A stretch of 64,000 nt of DNA from Burkholderiaceae bacterium (GCA_023954045.1 JAMLIR010000017.1:27651-91650); one strand, 5' to 3'. Shown: positions 1 to 10,000, counted from the stretch's first letter. Numbers and translations: made by a program. Notes: generated from the letters alone by a model not told the origin.

Positions 1-129
1 GCCGGCGTGCGCCGCGTGAGCGGCGGCGGGCACTGCACGGTCGGCGAGCCCGAGCGCTTCTATTCCTATCGGCGCGACGGTTCCAGCGGCCGCATGGCGT
101 CGCTGATCTGGCTCGAACCGCGCCCATAG
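1..129 (+). CDS. pgeF: PgeF/YfiH-family purine nucleoside phosphorylase (laccase-domain protein), 3' end only
   Basis: Only the last 42 codons lie in the window; the gene starts before base 1 and ends with TAG at 127-129. The visible tail carries the C-terminal signature of the YfiH/PgeF (DUF152) family: a Gly-rich GGGHCT stretch with the conserved Cys, then RFYSYRRDG and the GRMASLIWL ending. Family members bind metal through Cys and His residues and act on purine nucleosides; some are described as polyphenol oxidases or peptidoglycan-editing factor. The gene lies just upstream of phaC in the same direction, an arrangement common in Burkholderiales. Catalytic residues of the N-terminal part cannot be checked. 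Confidence 0.85.
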   Translation, partial: AGVRRVSGGGHCTVGEPERFYSYRRDGSSGRMASLIWLEPRP

Positions 130-198
130 ATCGGGCGCGGGCGCCCCGTGCCGATCGATTCGGGATAACGCCGAGCGCAAACCGGCGCAGCGCTCGCT

Positions 199-234
199 GC
201 AGTGCGTTGACAAAATCATCCCGCAGTGCAGAAT
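199..234 (+). promoter_or_regulatory. Putative phaC promoter with GCAGTGC direct repeats
   Basis: A perfect -35 hexamer TTGACA (207-212) is followed after 16 bases by CAGAAT (229-234, 4 of 6 matches to TATAAT). The heptamer GCAGTGC occurs at 199-205, directly before the -35, and again at 223-229, directly before the -10. Such TGC-rich repeats across a promoter suggest an operator; PhaR, encoded two genes downstream, is the natural candidate because PhaR proteins are known to bind TGC-rich sites. This is inferred from sequence alone. Confidence 0.55.
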
Positions 235-272
235 GGCCGCAACGGGTCAGCAGGGATGGAGCGGAGACGAGG

Positions 273-2039
273 ATGCCGGATGCGTCGCGAGGAAAGGCAG
301 CCGCGGTTTCGCGGCGCCGCAACATCAAGGCGCCGGCCTCTTCGGGTTCCAGTTCCGCGCCGGCGGCGCCGGTAGCAAGAGCGGCGGCGCGCGGCAAGGC
401 GGACGCGAAGCGGCGCGAGAAGGCGCCGGGCGCGGCGGCGCGACCTGCGAGGGCCGCAGCCGGCGCATCGGCCGCCGCGCCGGTGCACCTGTCCGCCGAG
501 CGCGTCGGCGAAATCCAGGCCGAATACATGCAGCGCCTGGGCGCGCTGATGAGCGGCGCGCCGGCACCCGATGCGCGCGACCGCCGCTTCGCCGGCGAAG
601 CCTGGAAGCAGGGGCCGTTCGCGTGGGCCGCCGGGCTCTACCAACTCAACGCCGAATTCATGCAGCGGCTCGCCGACGCCGTCGAGGGCGACAGGCAGGC
701 GCGCAACCGGATCCGTTTCGCGACCCAGCAGTGGGTCGACGCGATGTCTCCGGCGAACTTCCTCGCGACCAACCCCGAGGCGCAGAGGCGGCTGATCGAG
801 ACCAGCGGGGAGAGCCTGCGGCAGGGAATGCAGAACCTGCTCGGCGACCTGAACAAGGGGCGGATCTCGCAGACCGACGAGACGGCCTTCGAGGTCGGGC
901 GCAACGTCGCGACGTCGCCGGGCGCGGTCATCTACCAGAACGAGCTGATCCAGGTCATCCAGTACGCGCCGTCGACGCCCACGGTCAACGCGCGGCCGCT
1001 GCTGATGGTGCCGCCTTGCATCAACAAGTTCTACATCCTCGACCTGCAGCCGGAGAACTCGCTGGTCGCCTACGCGGTCGCGCAGGGCCACACGGTGTTC
1101 ATGCTGTCCTGGCGCAACGTCAAGGCCGACCAGGGGCACCTGACCTGGGACGACTACCTCGAGACCGGCGTCATCGAGGCGATGCGCGTCGTGCGCGAGA
1201 TCTCGGGCGAGGAGCGGATCAACGTGCTCGGCTTCTGCGTCGGCGGCACGCTGCTGGGTACCGCGTCCGCGGTGCTGGCGGCGCGCGGCGAGCAGTGGAT
1301 CGAGTCGATGACGCTTCTCACCACGTTCCTCGACTTCTCCGAGCCGGGCGTGCTCGGCGTGTTCATCGACGAGAACTTCGTCGCCTACCGGGAGTCGACG
1401 ATCGGCAACGGCGGGCTGGTCCACGGCCGCGAGCTGGCGGTGACGTTCAATTTCCTGCGCCCGAACGACCTGGTCTGGAACTACGTCGTCAGCAACTACC
1501 TGAAGGGCGAAGCGCCGCCGGCGTTCGACCTGCTCTACTGGAACTCCGACAGCACCAACCTGCCCGGGCCGATGTACAGCTGGTACCTTCGGCACACCTA
1601 CCTGCAGAACGAGCTGCGCGAGCCCGGGCGCCTGATCTGCTGCGGCGTGCCGGTCGACCTCGGCGAGATCGGCGTGCCGACCTACATCTACGGCTCGCGC
1701 GAAGACCACATCGTCCCGTGGCACGGCGCCTACGAGTCGACGAAGCTGCTGTCGGGGCCGCTGCGCTTCGTGCTCGGCGCCAGTGGGCACATCGCCGGCG
1801 TGATCAACCCGGCCTCCAAGGGCAAGCGCAGCCACTGGATCGGCGACGCGCTGCCCGAGAGCGCGGACGACTGGTTCGAGGCGGCCACCGAGCACCCTGG
1901 CAGCTGGTGGCCCGATTGGGCGAAGTGGCTGTCCTCGTTCGGCGGCGAGCGCCGCCCGGCGCCGAAGCAGCCGGGCAATGCGCGCCACCGGCCGATCGAG
2001 GCAGCGCCCGGCAGCTACGTCAAAGAGAAGGCCGACTAG
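273..2039 (+). CDS. phaC: Class I poly(3-hydroxyalkanoate) synthase PhaC
   Basis: Polymerises (R)-3-hydroxyacyl-CoA, chiefly 3-hydroxybutyryl-CoA, into polyhydroxyalkanoate on granule surfaces. The protein (588 aa from this start) has the length of class I synthases. The lipase-like box GFCVGGT puts the nucleophilic Cys near residue 322; the catalytic Asp lies in the SREDHIVPW stretch and the His in GASGHIAGV. An Ala/Arg/Lys-rich, poorly conserved N-terminus of about 75 residues precedes the PhaC_N domain. The frame is open back to a TTG at 207, but that TTG is part of a perfect -35 box, and ATG 273 has GGAG a few bases upstream, so 273 is preferred. phaB follows after 114 bases and then phaR; phaA is absent. 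Confidence 0.95.
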   Translation: MPDASRGKAAAVSRRRNIKAPASSGSSSAPAAPVARAAARGKADAKRREKAPGAAARPARAAAGASAAAPVHLSAERVGEIQAEYMQRLGALMSGAPAPDARDRRFAGEAWKQGPFAWAAGLYQLNAEFMQRLADAVEGDRQARNRIRFATQQWVDAMSPANFLATNPEAQRRLIETSGESLRQGMQNLLGDLNKGRISQTDETAFEVGRNVATSPGAVIYQNELIQVIQYAPSTPTVNARPLLMVPPCINKFYILDLQPENSLVAYAVAQGHTVFMLSWRNVKADQGHLTWDDYLETGVIEAMRVVREISGEERINVLGFCVGGTLLGTASAVLAARGEQWIESMTLLTTFLDFSEPGVLGVFIDENFVAYRESTIGNGGLVHGRELAVTFNFLRPNDLVWNYVVSNYLKGEAPPAFDLLYWNSDSTNLPGPMYSWYLRHTYLQNELREPGRLICCGVPVDLGEIGVPTYIYGSREDHIVPWHGAYESTKLLSGPLRFVLGASGHIAGVINPASKGKRSHWIGDALPESADDWFEAATEHPGSWWPDWAKWLSSFGGERRPAPKQPGNARHRPIEAAPGSYVKEKAD

Positions 2040-2153
2040 GGAGGTGCGAGGCGGAAGCAGCAGCAGCGGAACCCAGCGGCAAGCGCACGAGCACGGGGCC
2101 GGCCCACAGGGATCCGGCCCGCGACATCCCCAAGGAACCAGAGGAAGAGACAG

Positions 2154-2891
2154 ATGAGCAAGAAGATCGCTTACGTGACCGGCGGCATGGGCGGGATCGG
2201 CACCGCGATCTGCCGACGATTCCACGACATGGGCTTCACCGTGATCGCAGGTTGCGGGCCGACCCGCGACCATGCCAAGTGGCTGGCCGGGCAGAAGGCC
2301 GACGGCTACACGTTCCAGGCTTCGGTCGGCAACGTCGCGGACTGGGAGTCGACGCGCGCCGCGTTCGACAAGGTCAAGGCCGAGATCGGCCAGGTCGACA
2401 TCCTGGTGAACAACGCCGGGATCACGCGCGACGGCGTGTTCCGCAAGATGTCGCTCGAGGACTGGCGCTCGGTCATCGACACCAACATGAACTCGCTGTT
2501 CAACGTGACCAAGCAGGTCATCGACGGCATGCTCGACCGCAACTGGGGCCGGGTGATCAACATCTCGTCGGTGAACGGCGAGAAGGGGCAGTTCGGCCAG
2601 ACGAACTACTCGGCCGCGAAGGCCGGGATGCACGGGTTCACGATGGCGCTGGCGCAGGAAGTCGCCAGCAAGGGCGTCACGGTGAACACCGTCTCGCCGG
2701 GCTACATCGCGACCGACATGGTGATGGCGGTGCGCGAGGACGTCCGCGAGAAGATCATCCAGACGATTCCCGTCAGGCGGCTGGGCAAGGCCGAGGAGAT
2801 CGCCTCGATCGTCGGCTGGCTGTCCACCGACGACGCCGGGTTCACGACCGGGGCCGACTTCTCGTGCAACGGCGGCCTGCACATGGGCTGA
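2154..2891 (+). CDS. phaB: NADPH-dependent acetoacetyl-CoA reductase PhaB
   Basis: Reduces acetoacetyl-CoA to (R)-3-hydroxybutyryl-CoA, the monomer used by PhaC. The 245-residue protein is a short-chain dehydrogenase: Gly-rich nucleotide motif TGGMGGIG near residues 9-16, NNAG near 90, and the Ser-Tyr-Lys triad in NISSVNG and NYSAAKAG around residues 137-155. Length matches the family (about 246). A purine-rich ribosome site (GGAAGAGACAG) precedes the ATG. It sits between phaC and phaR on the same strand, so the three genes are probably one operon. FabG is the nearest alternative, but the context favours PhaB. Confidence 0.95.
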   Translation: MSKKIAYVTGGMGGIGTAICRRFHDMGFTVIAGCGPTRDHAKWLAGQKADGYTFQASVGNVADWESTRAAFDKVKAEIGQVDILVNNAGITRDGVFRKMSLEDWRSVIDTNMNSLFNVTKQVIDGMLDRNWGRVINISSVNGEKGQFGQTNYSAAKAGMHGFTMALAQEVASKGVTVNTVSPGYIATDMVMAVREDVREKIIQTIPVRRLGKAEEIASIVGWLSTDDAGFTTGADFSCNGGLHMG

Positions 2892-2904
2892 TGGAGAGAA
2901 CGCG

Positions 2905-3477
2905 ATGGCGAATGCCACCCGGTTGATCAAGAAGTACCCCAACCGCCGCCTGTACGACACCCAGACGAGCGCCTACATCACGCTGGCCGACGTCAAGCAG
3001 CTCGTGCTCGAGAACGAGGACTTCAAGGTCGTCGACGCCAAGAGCAACGAGGACCTGACCCGCAGCATCCTGCTGCAGATCATCCTCGAGGAGGAAGCGG
3101 GCGGGGCGCCGCTGTTCTCGTCGGGGATGCTCGCGCAGATCATCCGCTTCTACGGGCACGCGATGCAGGGGATGATGGGCGCGTACCTCGAGAAGACGAT
3201 GCAGGCGTTCGTCGAGATCCAGAACAAGATGCAGGAGCAGTCGAAGGGGTTCTACGACGCCAAGGGGATGCCGAACCCCGAGATGTGGGCGCAGTTCATG
3301 TCGGTGCAGGCGCCGATGATCCAGACGATGATGGGCAACTACATCGAGCAGAGCAAGAACCTGTTCGTGCAGATGCAGGAGCAGATGCAGGCGCAGACCC
3401 GCAACATGTTCCAGAACTTCCCGTTCCCCGGGGCACCCGCCCAGGGAGCCGGACAGTCGACGTCGGAGAAGAAGTAG
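2905..3477 (+). CDS. phaR: Polyhydroxyalkanoate synthesis repressor PhaR
   Basis: PhaR binds both DNA and nascent polyhydroxyalkanoate and represses phasin and its own gene until granules form. The 190-residue protein begins with the diagnostic PHB accumulation regulator domain ([17 protein letters not shown], then [12 protein letters not shown]), followed by two PHB_acc repeats (about residues 65-145) and a Met/Gln-rich tail. The start ATG follows phaB by 13 bases and has GGAGAG upstream. TGC-rich repeats at the phaC promoter are a possible target, implying feedback on the cluster. Confidence 0.95.
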   Translation: MANATRLIKKYPNRRLYDTQTSAYITLADVKQLVLENEDFKVVDAKSNEDLTRSILLQIILEEEAGGAPLFSSGMLAQIIRFYGHAMQGMMGAYLEKTMQAFVEIQNKMQEQSKGFYDAKGMPNPEMWAQFMSVQAPMIQTMMGNYIEQSKNLFVQMQEQMQAQTRNMFQNFPFPGAPAQGAGQSTSEKK

Positions 3478-3496
3478 CGGCGGCGCTTCCCGCGCC

Positions 3497-3516
3497 CGGA
3501 CGGTACAATCCGTCCG
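3497..3516 (+). promoter_or_regulatory. Inverted repeat with a -10-like hexamer as its loop
   Basis: CGGACGG (3497-3503) and CCGTCCG (3510-3516) are perfect inverted repeats around TACAAT (3504-3509), a good -10 hexamer. No clear -35 was found. It may be a hairpin in the phaR 3' untranslated region, or a rimO promoter whose -10 lies inside an operator. The phaR terminator begins 11 bases further on. Confidence 0.4.
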
Positions 3517-3526
3517 ACGAATTCCC

Positions 3527-3553
3527 ACGCCGCCTCGCCGCGGCGTTTTTTTT
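3527..3553 (+). terminator. Rho-independent terminator of the pha operon
   Basis: A perfect 7-bp stem ACGCCGC / GCGGCGT with a 6-base loop is followed by a run of eight T (3546-3553). It lies 49 bases after the phaR stop codon and 37 bases before rimO, and should end transcripts from the pha genes. Confidence 0.9.
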
Positions 3554-3589
3554 CCCGACCCCCGCACCGACGACGCAAGCCTTCCATCG

Positions 3590-4987
3590 ATGAGCACCGC
3601 CGAGTCCGCCGCGCGCCGGCGCAGCCGCAAGTCCCCTCCGAAGGTCGGGTTCGTCTCGCTCGGCTGCCCGAAGGCGATGGTCGACTCCGAGCGCATCCTG
3701 ACGCAGCTGCGCGCCGAGGGCTACCAGATCGCCGGCGATTACGGCGGCTCTGACCTGGTCGTCGTGAACACCTGCGGCTTCATCGACGAGGCGGTACAGG
3801 AGTCGCTCGACGCGATCGGCGAGGCGCTCGCCGAGAACGGCAAGGTCATCGTCACCGGCTGCCTCGGCGCCCGCCGCGGCGTTGGCGGCGGGACGCTGGT
3901 CGGCGAGGCGCATCCGAAGGTGCTCGCGGTGACCGGCCCGCACGCGGCCGACGAGGTCATGGCGCACATCCACGCGCACCTGCCCAGGCCCCACGACCCG
4001 TTCGCCGACCTGGTTCCCCCGGGCGGCGTGAAGCTCACGCCGCGGCACTACGCCTACCTGAAGATCTCCGAAGGCTGCAACCACCGCTGCACCTTCTGCA
4101 TCATCCCGTCGATGCGCGGCGACCTGGTCAGCCGCCCGATCGGCGAGGTGATGCGCGAGGCCGAAGCGCTGGTCGGGGCCGGCGTAAGGGAGCTGCTGGT
4201 GATCTCGCAGGACACCAGCGCCTACGGCGTCGACGTCCGTTACCGCACCGGGTTCGTCGACGGCAGGCCGGTGCGCACGCGGATGACCGAGCTGGTCCGC
4301 GAGCTCGCGCAGCTCGGCGCGCGGGTGCGGCTGCACTACGTGTACCCGTACCCGCACGTCGACGAGGTGCTGCCGCTGATGGCCGAGGGAAGGGTGCTGC
4401 CGTACCTCGACGTGCCGTTCCAGCATTCGCATCCGCGGATCCTGAAGCTGATGAAGCGGCCGGCCTCGGGCGAGAAGAACATCGAGCGCATCCGCGCGTG
4501 GCGCTCGACGTGCCCCGACCTGACGATCCGCAGCACGTTCATCGCCGGCTTCCCCGGCGAGACCGAGGCCGAGTTCGAGCACCTGCTCGCGTTCCTGCGC
4601 GAGGCCGAGCTCGACCGCGTCGGCTGCTTCGCCTACTCGCCGGTCGACGGCGCCGCCGCCAACGCGCTGCCGGGCCAGCTGCCGGACGAGGTGCGCGAGG
4701 CGCGCCGCGCGCGGTTCATGGAGGTGCAGTCGGCGATCAGCGCGCAGCGCCTGCGGCGGCGGGTCGGCACGACCTGCACGGTGATGGTCGACGCGATCGA
4801 GCACGACCCCGACGCCGGCACGTGGCGCGCCGCGACGCGATCGGCCGGCGAGGCGCCGGAAATCGACGGGCTCGTCTACGTCGCTCTCGACGACGAGGCG
4901 CAGGCGCGCGCGCTGCCGCCGGGAAGCGAGCTCGCGGCGCGCATCGTCGAAGCCGACGAGCACGACCTGTTCGCGCTGCCGGCCTGA
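3590..4987 (+). CDS. rimO: Ribosomal protein uS12 (Asp89) methylthiotransferase RimO
   Basis: Radical SAM enzyme that adds a methylthio group to the conserved Asp of ribosomal protein S12, using two [4Fe-4S] clusters. In order: an N-terminal UPF0004 domain (residues about 18-115; [15 protein letters not shown] and VVNTCGF supply cluster cysteines), the radical SAM core with CNHRCTFC (about 163-170) and a C-terminal TRAM domain. The SLGCPK and [13 protein letters not shown] signatures separate RimO from MiaB. At 465 residues it is slightly longer than typical because of the N-terminus. It is monocistronic and convergent with the MFS transporter gene, 43 bases away. Confidence 0.96.
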   Translation: MSTAESAARRRSRKSPPKVGFVSLGCPKAMVDSERILTQLRAEGYQIAGDYGGSDLVVVNTCGFIDEAVQESLDAIGEALAENGKVIVTGCLGARRGVGGGTLVGEAHPKVLAVTGPHAADEVMAHIHAHLPRPHDPFADLVPPGGVKLTPRHYAYLKISEGCNHRCTFCIIPSMRGDLVSRPIGEVMREAEALVGAGVRELLVISQDTSAYGVDVRYRTGFVDGRPVRTRMTELVRELAQLGARVRLHYVYPYPHVDEVLPLMAEGRVLPYLDVPFQHSHPRILKLMKRPASGEKNIERIRAWRSTCPDLTIRSTFIAGFPGETEAEFEHLLAFLREAELDRVGCFAYSPVDGAAANALPGQLPDEVREARRARFMEVQSAISAQRLRRRVGTTCTVMVDAIEHDPDAGTWRAATRSAGEAPEIDGLVYVALDDEAQARALPPGSELAARIVEADEHDLFALPA

Positions 4988-5030
4988 GGCGCGCTCGCCC
5001 GGGTGACCCGGCTGGCGGCGACGGCGTCGA

Positions 5031-6212
5031 TCAGGTCGCCGTGCGAGGATGCCCTCGTCGCCGGCCCGCCGAGGCGGCGAGTGCGGCACCGACCAGCAGC
5101 ACGGCCGCCGCGAGCCACGAGGCCGTCGCGAACGAGCCGCTGCGCTCGGCGAGCCAGCCGCCGACGGCCGGGCCGACGATCTGCCCGACGCTGAACGCGA
5201 CGGTCATTCGCGCGATCGTCTGGTCGGGTCGATCGGGCGCGAGCTCGCGCGCGGTGGCCAGCCCGAGGGCGGTGATCGCCATGAACGTTGCGCCGAGCAG
5301 GGCCGCGCCGACGAGCAGCGCCGCCGCGCCCTGGCCCGCGGCTGCCAGCGCCACCCCGATCGCTTCGAGCACGAAGGCCGCGACGATCGCCGCGTAGGGG
5401 CCGGTGCGCGCCGCGACCTTCGCCCATGCCCAGTTCGACGGCGCGCCGGCCAGGCCGACGACGGCCCAGGCCCAGAACTCCAGGATCCGGGCATCGGGCA
5501 TGCGCCGCACCATCACGACGACGAACGTCGCGGTGATCACGTAGCCGAAGCCGAGGCAACCGTAGGAGACGACCAGCCGGGCGAGCGCGCGGCGGTCGGC
5601 GCCCGAGCGCGCCGGGTCGGCATGCGGCGGCAGCGCGGGGCCGGGGGCGCGATCGAGCATGCGCCAGGGCGCGACCGCGAGCAGTGCCGAAAGCGCGGCC
5701 AGCGCCCACCACAGCGGCGCCGCGCTCCAGCCAGCCTCGCGGCCGGCGTACACCAGCAGCGCCGAGACCGCGATCCCGGCGCCCACGCCCGAGTAGAGCA
5801 GGCTGCCCAGCATCGGCCGGCCCTCGCGGGCGGCGAGTTCGAAGACGATGCCGGATGCGAACACCAGCACGAACGCGCTGGCGACTCCGGAGGCCAGGCG
5901 CACCGCCGCCCAGCCGGAAGCGCCCAGGTCCAGCGCCATCGCCGCAGTGGTGAGCGTGCTGAGCGCGAGGGCGGCGCGCAGCCAGCCGACCCGGTGCCGG
6001 GCGAACGCCGCGCGAGTGGCCAGGAGCGCACCGGCGAGGTAGCCGAGGAAGTTCGCCGACGCGACCAGCCCCGCGGCGGACAGCCCGAGACTCGATTCCT
6101 CGAGCATCGCCGGCAGCATCGGCGTATAGGCGAAGCGGCCGATTCCCATCGCGAGCGCGAGCGCGCAGGCGCCGGCTCCGGCCGCGACGAGGCCGCCGGC
6201 GCGCCCGCTCAC
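5031..6212 (-). CDS. YbfB/YjiJ-family MFS transporter
   Basis: A 393-residue hydrophobic protein with about 12 predicted membrane segments. The N-terminal motif GIGRFAYTPMLPAM is characteristic of the YbfB/YjiJ branch of the major facilitator superfamily, whose substrates are largely unknown. The GTG start overlaps the serB stop as GTGA (6209-6212), so it should be translationally coupled as the last gene of mfd-serB-MFS. The tail is short and basic (GRRRGHPRTAT). A substrate cannot be assigned; coupling to serB alone does not prove a role in serine metabolism. Confidence 0.85.
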   Translation of the reverse strand: MSGRAGGLVAAGAGACALALAMGIGRFAYTPMLPAMLEESSLGLSAAGLVASANFLGYLAGALLATRAAFARHRVGWLRAALALSTLTTAAMALDLGASGWAAVRLASGVASAFVLVFASGIVFELAAREGRPMLGSLLYSGVGAGIAVSALLVYAGREAGWSAAPLWWALAALSALLAVAPWRMLDRAPGPALPPHADPARSGADRRALARLVVSYGCLGFGYVITATFVVVMVRRMPDARILEFWAWAVVGLAGAPSNWAWAKVAARTGPYAAIVAAFVLEAIGVALAAAGQGAAALLVGAALLGATFMAITALGLATARELAPDRPDQTIARMTVAFSVGQIVGPAVGGWLAERSGSFATASWLAAAVLLVGAALAASAGRRRGHPRTAT

Positions 6213-7066
6213 GGCGCGGCCGGGAGCTGGTCGACGAACCAGTTCAGGATCGCGTCGAGGCCGCAGTGGTTGATCGCGTGCGTGGTCTCCGAGTGCACGA
6301 TCGGCTTGGCCCGGTAGGCGACCGAGACGCCGGCGATCGACATCATCTTGAGGTCGTTGGCGCCGTCGCCGACGACGATCGCCTGCGACGGCGTGCAGCC
6401 GATCGCCCCGCAGGTCTCCTCGACCACGCGCCGCTTCACGTCGGCGTTGACGATCTCCCCGAGCACGCGCCCGGTCAGCCGCCCGTCGACGATCTCCAGC
6501 GTGTTCGAGCGCGTGAAGTCCAGGTGCAGGCGCGCCGACAGCCGCTCGGTGAAGAAGGTGAAGCCGCCCGACACGAGCAGGATCTTCAGGCCCGCGGCGC
6601 GCGCCGCGACGATCACCGCCTCGGCGCCGGGCGACAGGCGCACGCGCTCGTCGTAGACGCGTTGCAGCGTGGACTCGGGCAGTCCCGCGAGCAGTGCGAC
6701 CCGGCGGCGCAGGCTCTCGTTGTAGTCGGCGATCTCGCCGCGCATCGCCGCCTCGGTGATCGCGGCGACCTCGGCCTTCCTGCCCGCGAACTCGGCGATC
6801 TCGTCGACGCACTCGATCGTGATCAGCGTGGAGTCCATGTCGAACGCGATCAGCCGGTAGTCGGACAGGCGCGCCGACAGCGGCACGATCTCGGCGTCCA
6901 CGCCGAGGCTGTCGGCGATCTCGCCGACGCGGTCGCCGTCGATCGTGACCGGCTCCCAGGTGGCGAGTTGCGGCAGGTGCAGCGTGGGCGCGCGCCCGAG
7001 TGCGGCGCGGAACGCGGCGACTGCCGCGTCGGAGAGGCGGGGATGCTGGACGACGAGGCGGCTCAT
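6209..7066 (-). CDS. serB: Phosphoserine phosphatase SerB
   Basis: HAD-family hydrolase that dephosphorylates O-phosphoserine, the last step of serine synthesis. The 285-residue protein has an N-terminal ACT-like region (about 1-70) and then the HAD motifs: FDMDSTLI with nucleophile and acid/base Asp, SGGF (motif II) and VGDGANDLKMM (motif IV). The ATG overlaps the mfd stop as ATGA (7063-7066) and the stop overlaps the next gene as GTGA, pointing to a tightly coupled operon. Length and motifs are typical of proteobacterial SerB. Confidence 0.95.
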   Translation of the reverse strand: MSRLVVQHPRLSDAAVAAFRAALGRAPTLHLPQLATWEPVTIDGDRVGEIADSLGVDAEIVPLSARLSDYRLIAFDMDSTLITIECVDEIAEFAGRKAEVAAITEAAMRGEIADYNESLRRRVALLAGLPESTLQRVYDERVRLSPGAEAVIVAARAAGLKILLVSGGFTFFTERLSARLHLDFTRSNTLEIVDGRLTGRVLGEIVNADVKRRVVEETCGAIGCTPSQAIVVGDGANDLKMMSIAGVSVAYRAKPIVHSETTHAINHCGLDAILNWFVDQLPAAP

Positions 7067-10000
7067 CGGGCCGCCGCCTTGTCGACGAGCCCGGCGAGGA
7101 TCTCGCGGATGCGCCTCACCCGCGCGTCGAGATCCGGCGTGGACAGCGTGAAGCGCAGCCGGTCGGGTCCGGCGAGCCTGACGTCGCGCCGGCTCTGGAT
7201 CAGCCGGATGATCGCGGCAGGGTCGATCGGCGGATCCGGCACGAACTGGATCACGATCGCCTCGGCGGCCGCGTCGATCCGCGCGATGCCCAGCGGCCGC
7301 GAGGCGATCCGCAGCCGATGTGTCTCGACCAGCGCGCGCGCCGCCTCGGGCAGCTTGCCGAAGCGGTCGACCAGCTCCTCGCGCAGGCCGTCGAGCGCGT
7401 CGGCGGTCTCGCAATTGGCCATCCGCTTGTACAACGTCAGCCGCTCGTGCACGTCGGGGCAGTAGTCGGTGGGCAGCAGCGCGGGCACGTGCAGCTTGAT
7501 CTCGGTGGTGGCGGCCAGCGGCGCCGACAGGTCGGGCTCGCGTCCGGCCTTGAGCGCGCGCACCGCCTCGTTCAGCATCTCGGTGTACAGCGCGAATCCG
7601 ACCTCCTGCATGTCGCCGGACTGCGATTCGCCGAGCACTTCGCCGGCCCCCCGGATCTCGAGGTCGTGCATCGCCAGGTAGAAGCCGGAGCCGAGCTCCT
7701 CCATCGCCTGGATCGCCTCGAGCCGCTTGCCGGCGTCGCGCGTGATCGCCGACTCGTCGGGAATCAGCAGGTAGGCGTAGGCCTGGTGGTGCGAGCGGCC
7801 GACCCGCCCGCGCAGCTGGTGCAGCTGCGCGAGCCCGAAGCGGTCGGCGCGATGGATCACGATCGTGTTGGCGGTGGGCACGTCGATGCCGGTCTCGATG
7901 ATGGTCGTGCACAGCAGCACGTTGAAGCGCTGCTGGTGGAAGTCGCGCATCACGCGCTCGAGCTCGCGCTCGGGCATCTGGCCGTGCGCGACCGCGATCC
8001 GCGCCTCGGGCACCAGTTCGGCGAGCCGCGCGCGGCGGTTCTCGATCGTCTCGACCTCGTTGTGCAGGAAGTAGGCCTGGCCGCCGCGCTTCAGCTCGCG
8101 CAGCAACGCCTCGCGGATCGCGCCGTCGGACTCGCGTCGCACGAAGGTCTTGATCGCCAGCCGCTTCTGCGGCGCGGTGGCGATCACCGAGAAGTCGCGG
8201 ATGCCCTCGAGGCTCATCGCGAGCGTGCGCGGGATCGGCGTGGCGGTCAGCGTCAGCACGTCGACCTCGGCGCGCAGCGCCTTCAGCGCCTCCTTCTGGC
8301 GCACGCCGAAGCGGTGCTCCTCGTCGATGATGACGAGCCCCAGTCGCGGGAACTTCACGTCGGCCGAGAGCAGCTTGTGCGTGCCGATCACGATGTCGAC
8401 GCGCCCGGCGACGATGTCGGCGACGGCCGTCTTCGTCTCCTTCGCCGAGCGGAAGCGCGACAGTTCGACCAGCTTCACCGGCAGTTCGGCAAAGCGGTCG
8501 GAGAAGGTCTGGAAGTGCTGCTCGGCCAGTAGCGTCGTCGGCGCGAGGATCGCCACCTGCTTGCCGTCGGCCACCGCGACCCAGGCGGCGCGCAGCGCCA
8601 CCTCGGTCTTGCCGAAGCCGACGTCGCCGCAGACCAGCCGGTCCATCGCCTTGCCCGAGGTCATGTCGTGGATGACGGCGTGGATCGCCGCGAGCTGGTC
8701 GGGCGTCTCCTCGAACGCGAAGCCGCTGGCGAACGCCTCGTAGTCGTGGGGGCCGAAGCTGAACGCGTGGCCGGTGCGCGCCGCGCGGCGTGCGTACAGG
8801 TTCAGCAGCTCGGCGGCTGCGTCGCGCGCGCGTCGCGCGGCGCGGGTGCGCGCCTTCTCCCACTGGTCGGAGCCGAGCTGGTGAAGCGGCGCATCCTCGG
8901 GATTGGCGCCGCTGTAGCGCCCGATCACGTGCAGCTGCGAGACCGGCACGTACAGCGTCGCCTGGTTCGCGTAGGTGAGGTGCAGGAACTCGGTCGGCCC
9001 GTCGCCGAGGTCCATCGTCGCGAGGCCCTCGTAGCGGCCGATGCCGTGCTGCGCGTGCACCACGGGGTCGCCGATCTTCAGTTCGGACAGGTCGCGGATG
9101 ATCGAGTCGACGTCGGTCTGCGACTCACGCAGTCCGCGGCGCGTGCGCCGCGCGGTGCCGGTGAAGAGCTCCGCCTCGGTGAGCACCGCGATGCCCGCAT
9201 CGGGCAGCGCGAAGCCCTCGTGCAGCGGGCCCGCGACCAGCGCGGCCGCCGCGTCGCCTTCGGCGAAGCCGGCCCAGTCCTCTAGGGCGGGAAGCGCGAG
9301 GCCGTGCTCGGCCAGCAACTGCGACAGCGTCTCGCGCCTGCCGGGCGACTCGGCGACGACCAGCTTGCGCAGCGCAGAGGAGTCGAAGAACGCGGCGAGC
9401 CGCTCGACCGGATTCGCCGCCCGACGGTTCACCGACACGTCGGGCGCGGCGGACGTGAAGCCCGGCTTCGCGCCCGGCTGCGACGCGGCGTCGGCGGCCG
9501 CGCGCGCGACCGCCCAGCGCCCGAACCGGCGGGCCTCGACGAAGAACTGCGTGGCGTCGATGAACAGTTCGTCGGGCCGCATCAGCGGCCGTTCGGGGTC
9601 GTGCGACAGGAAGCGGAAGCGCTGGCCGGCCTCCTCGGCGAAGCGCCGCGCCGCATCCTCGACGTCGCCGTGCGAGACGACGAGCGCCGCGTCGGGCAGA
9701 TAGTCGAACAGCGTCGCGGTGCGCTCGTGGAACAGCGGCAGCCAGTACTCGATGCCGGCCGGCGCGATGCCGTTGCCGACGTCGCGGTACACGGTGCTGC
9801 GCGACGGGTCGCCTTCGAAGCGCTCGCGCCAACGGCTGCGGAACGCGGTGCGCGCGGCCTCGTCGATCGGGAACTCGCGCCCGGGAAGAAGGCGCACGCG
9901 GTCGATCGCGTACAGGCTGCGCTGGGTGTCGGGGTCGAACGTCCGGATCGACTCGATCTCGTCGCCGAACAGGTCCAGCCGGAAGGGCAGCGCCGACCCC

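Noticed and set aside
207-272. N-terminal extension of phaC from a TTG codon
   Set aside because: The TTG is part of a perfect TTGACA -35 element, and ATG 273 has a better ribosome site and gives the normal class I length.
216-2960. Very long open frame on the minus strand opposite phaC-phaB
   Set aside because: It is a shadow of the GC-rich plus-strand genes: rich in Arg, Asp and Val repeats, no recognisable motif, no ribosome site, and it crosses two real genes.
5003-5194. 63-codon plus-strand frame between rimO and the MFS gene
   Set aside because: It lies mostly antisense to the MFS coding end, is Arg-rich and has no ribosome site or homology cue.
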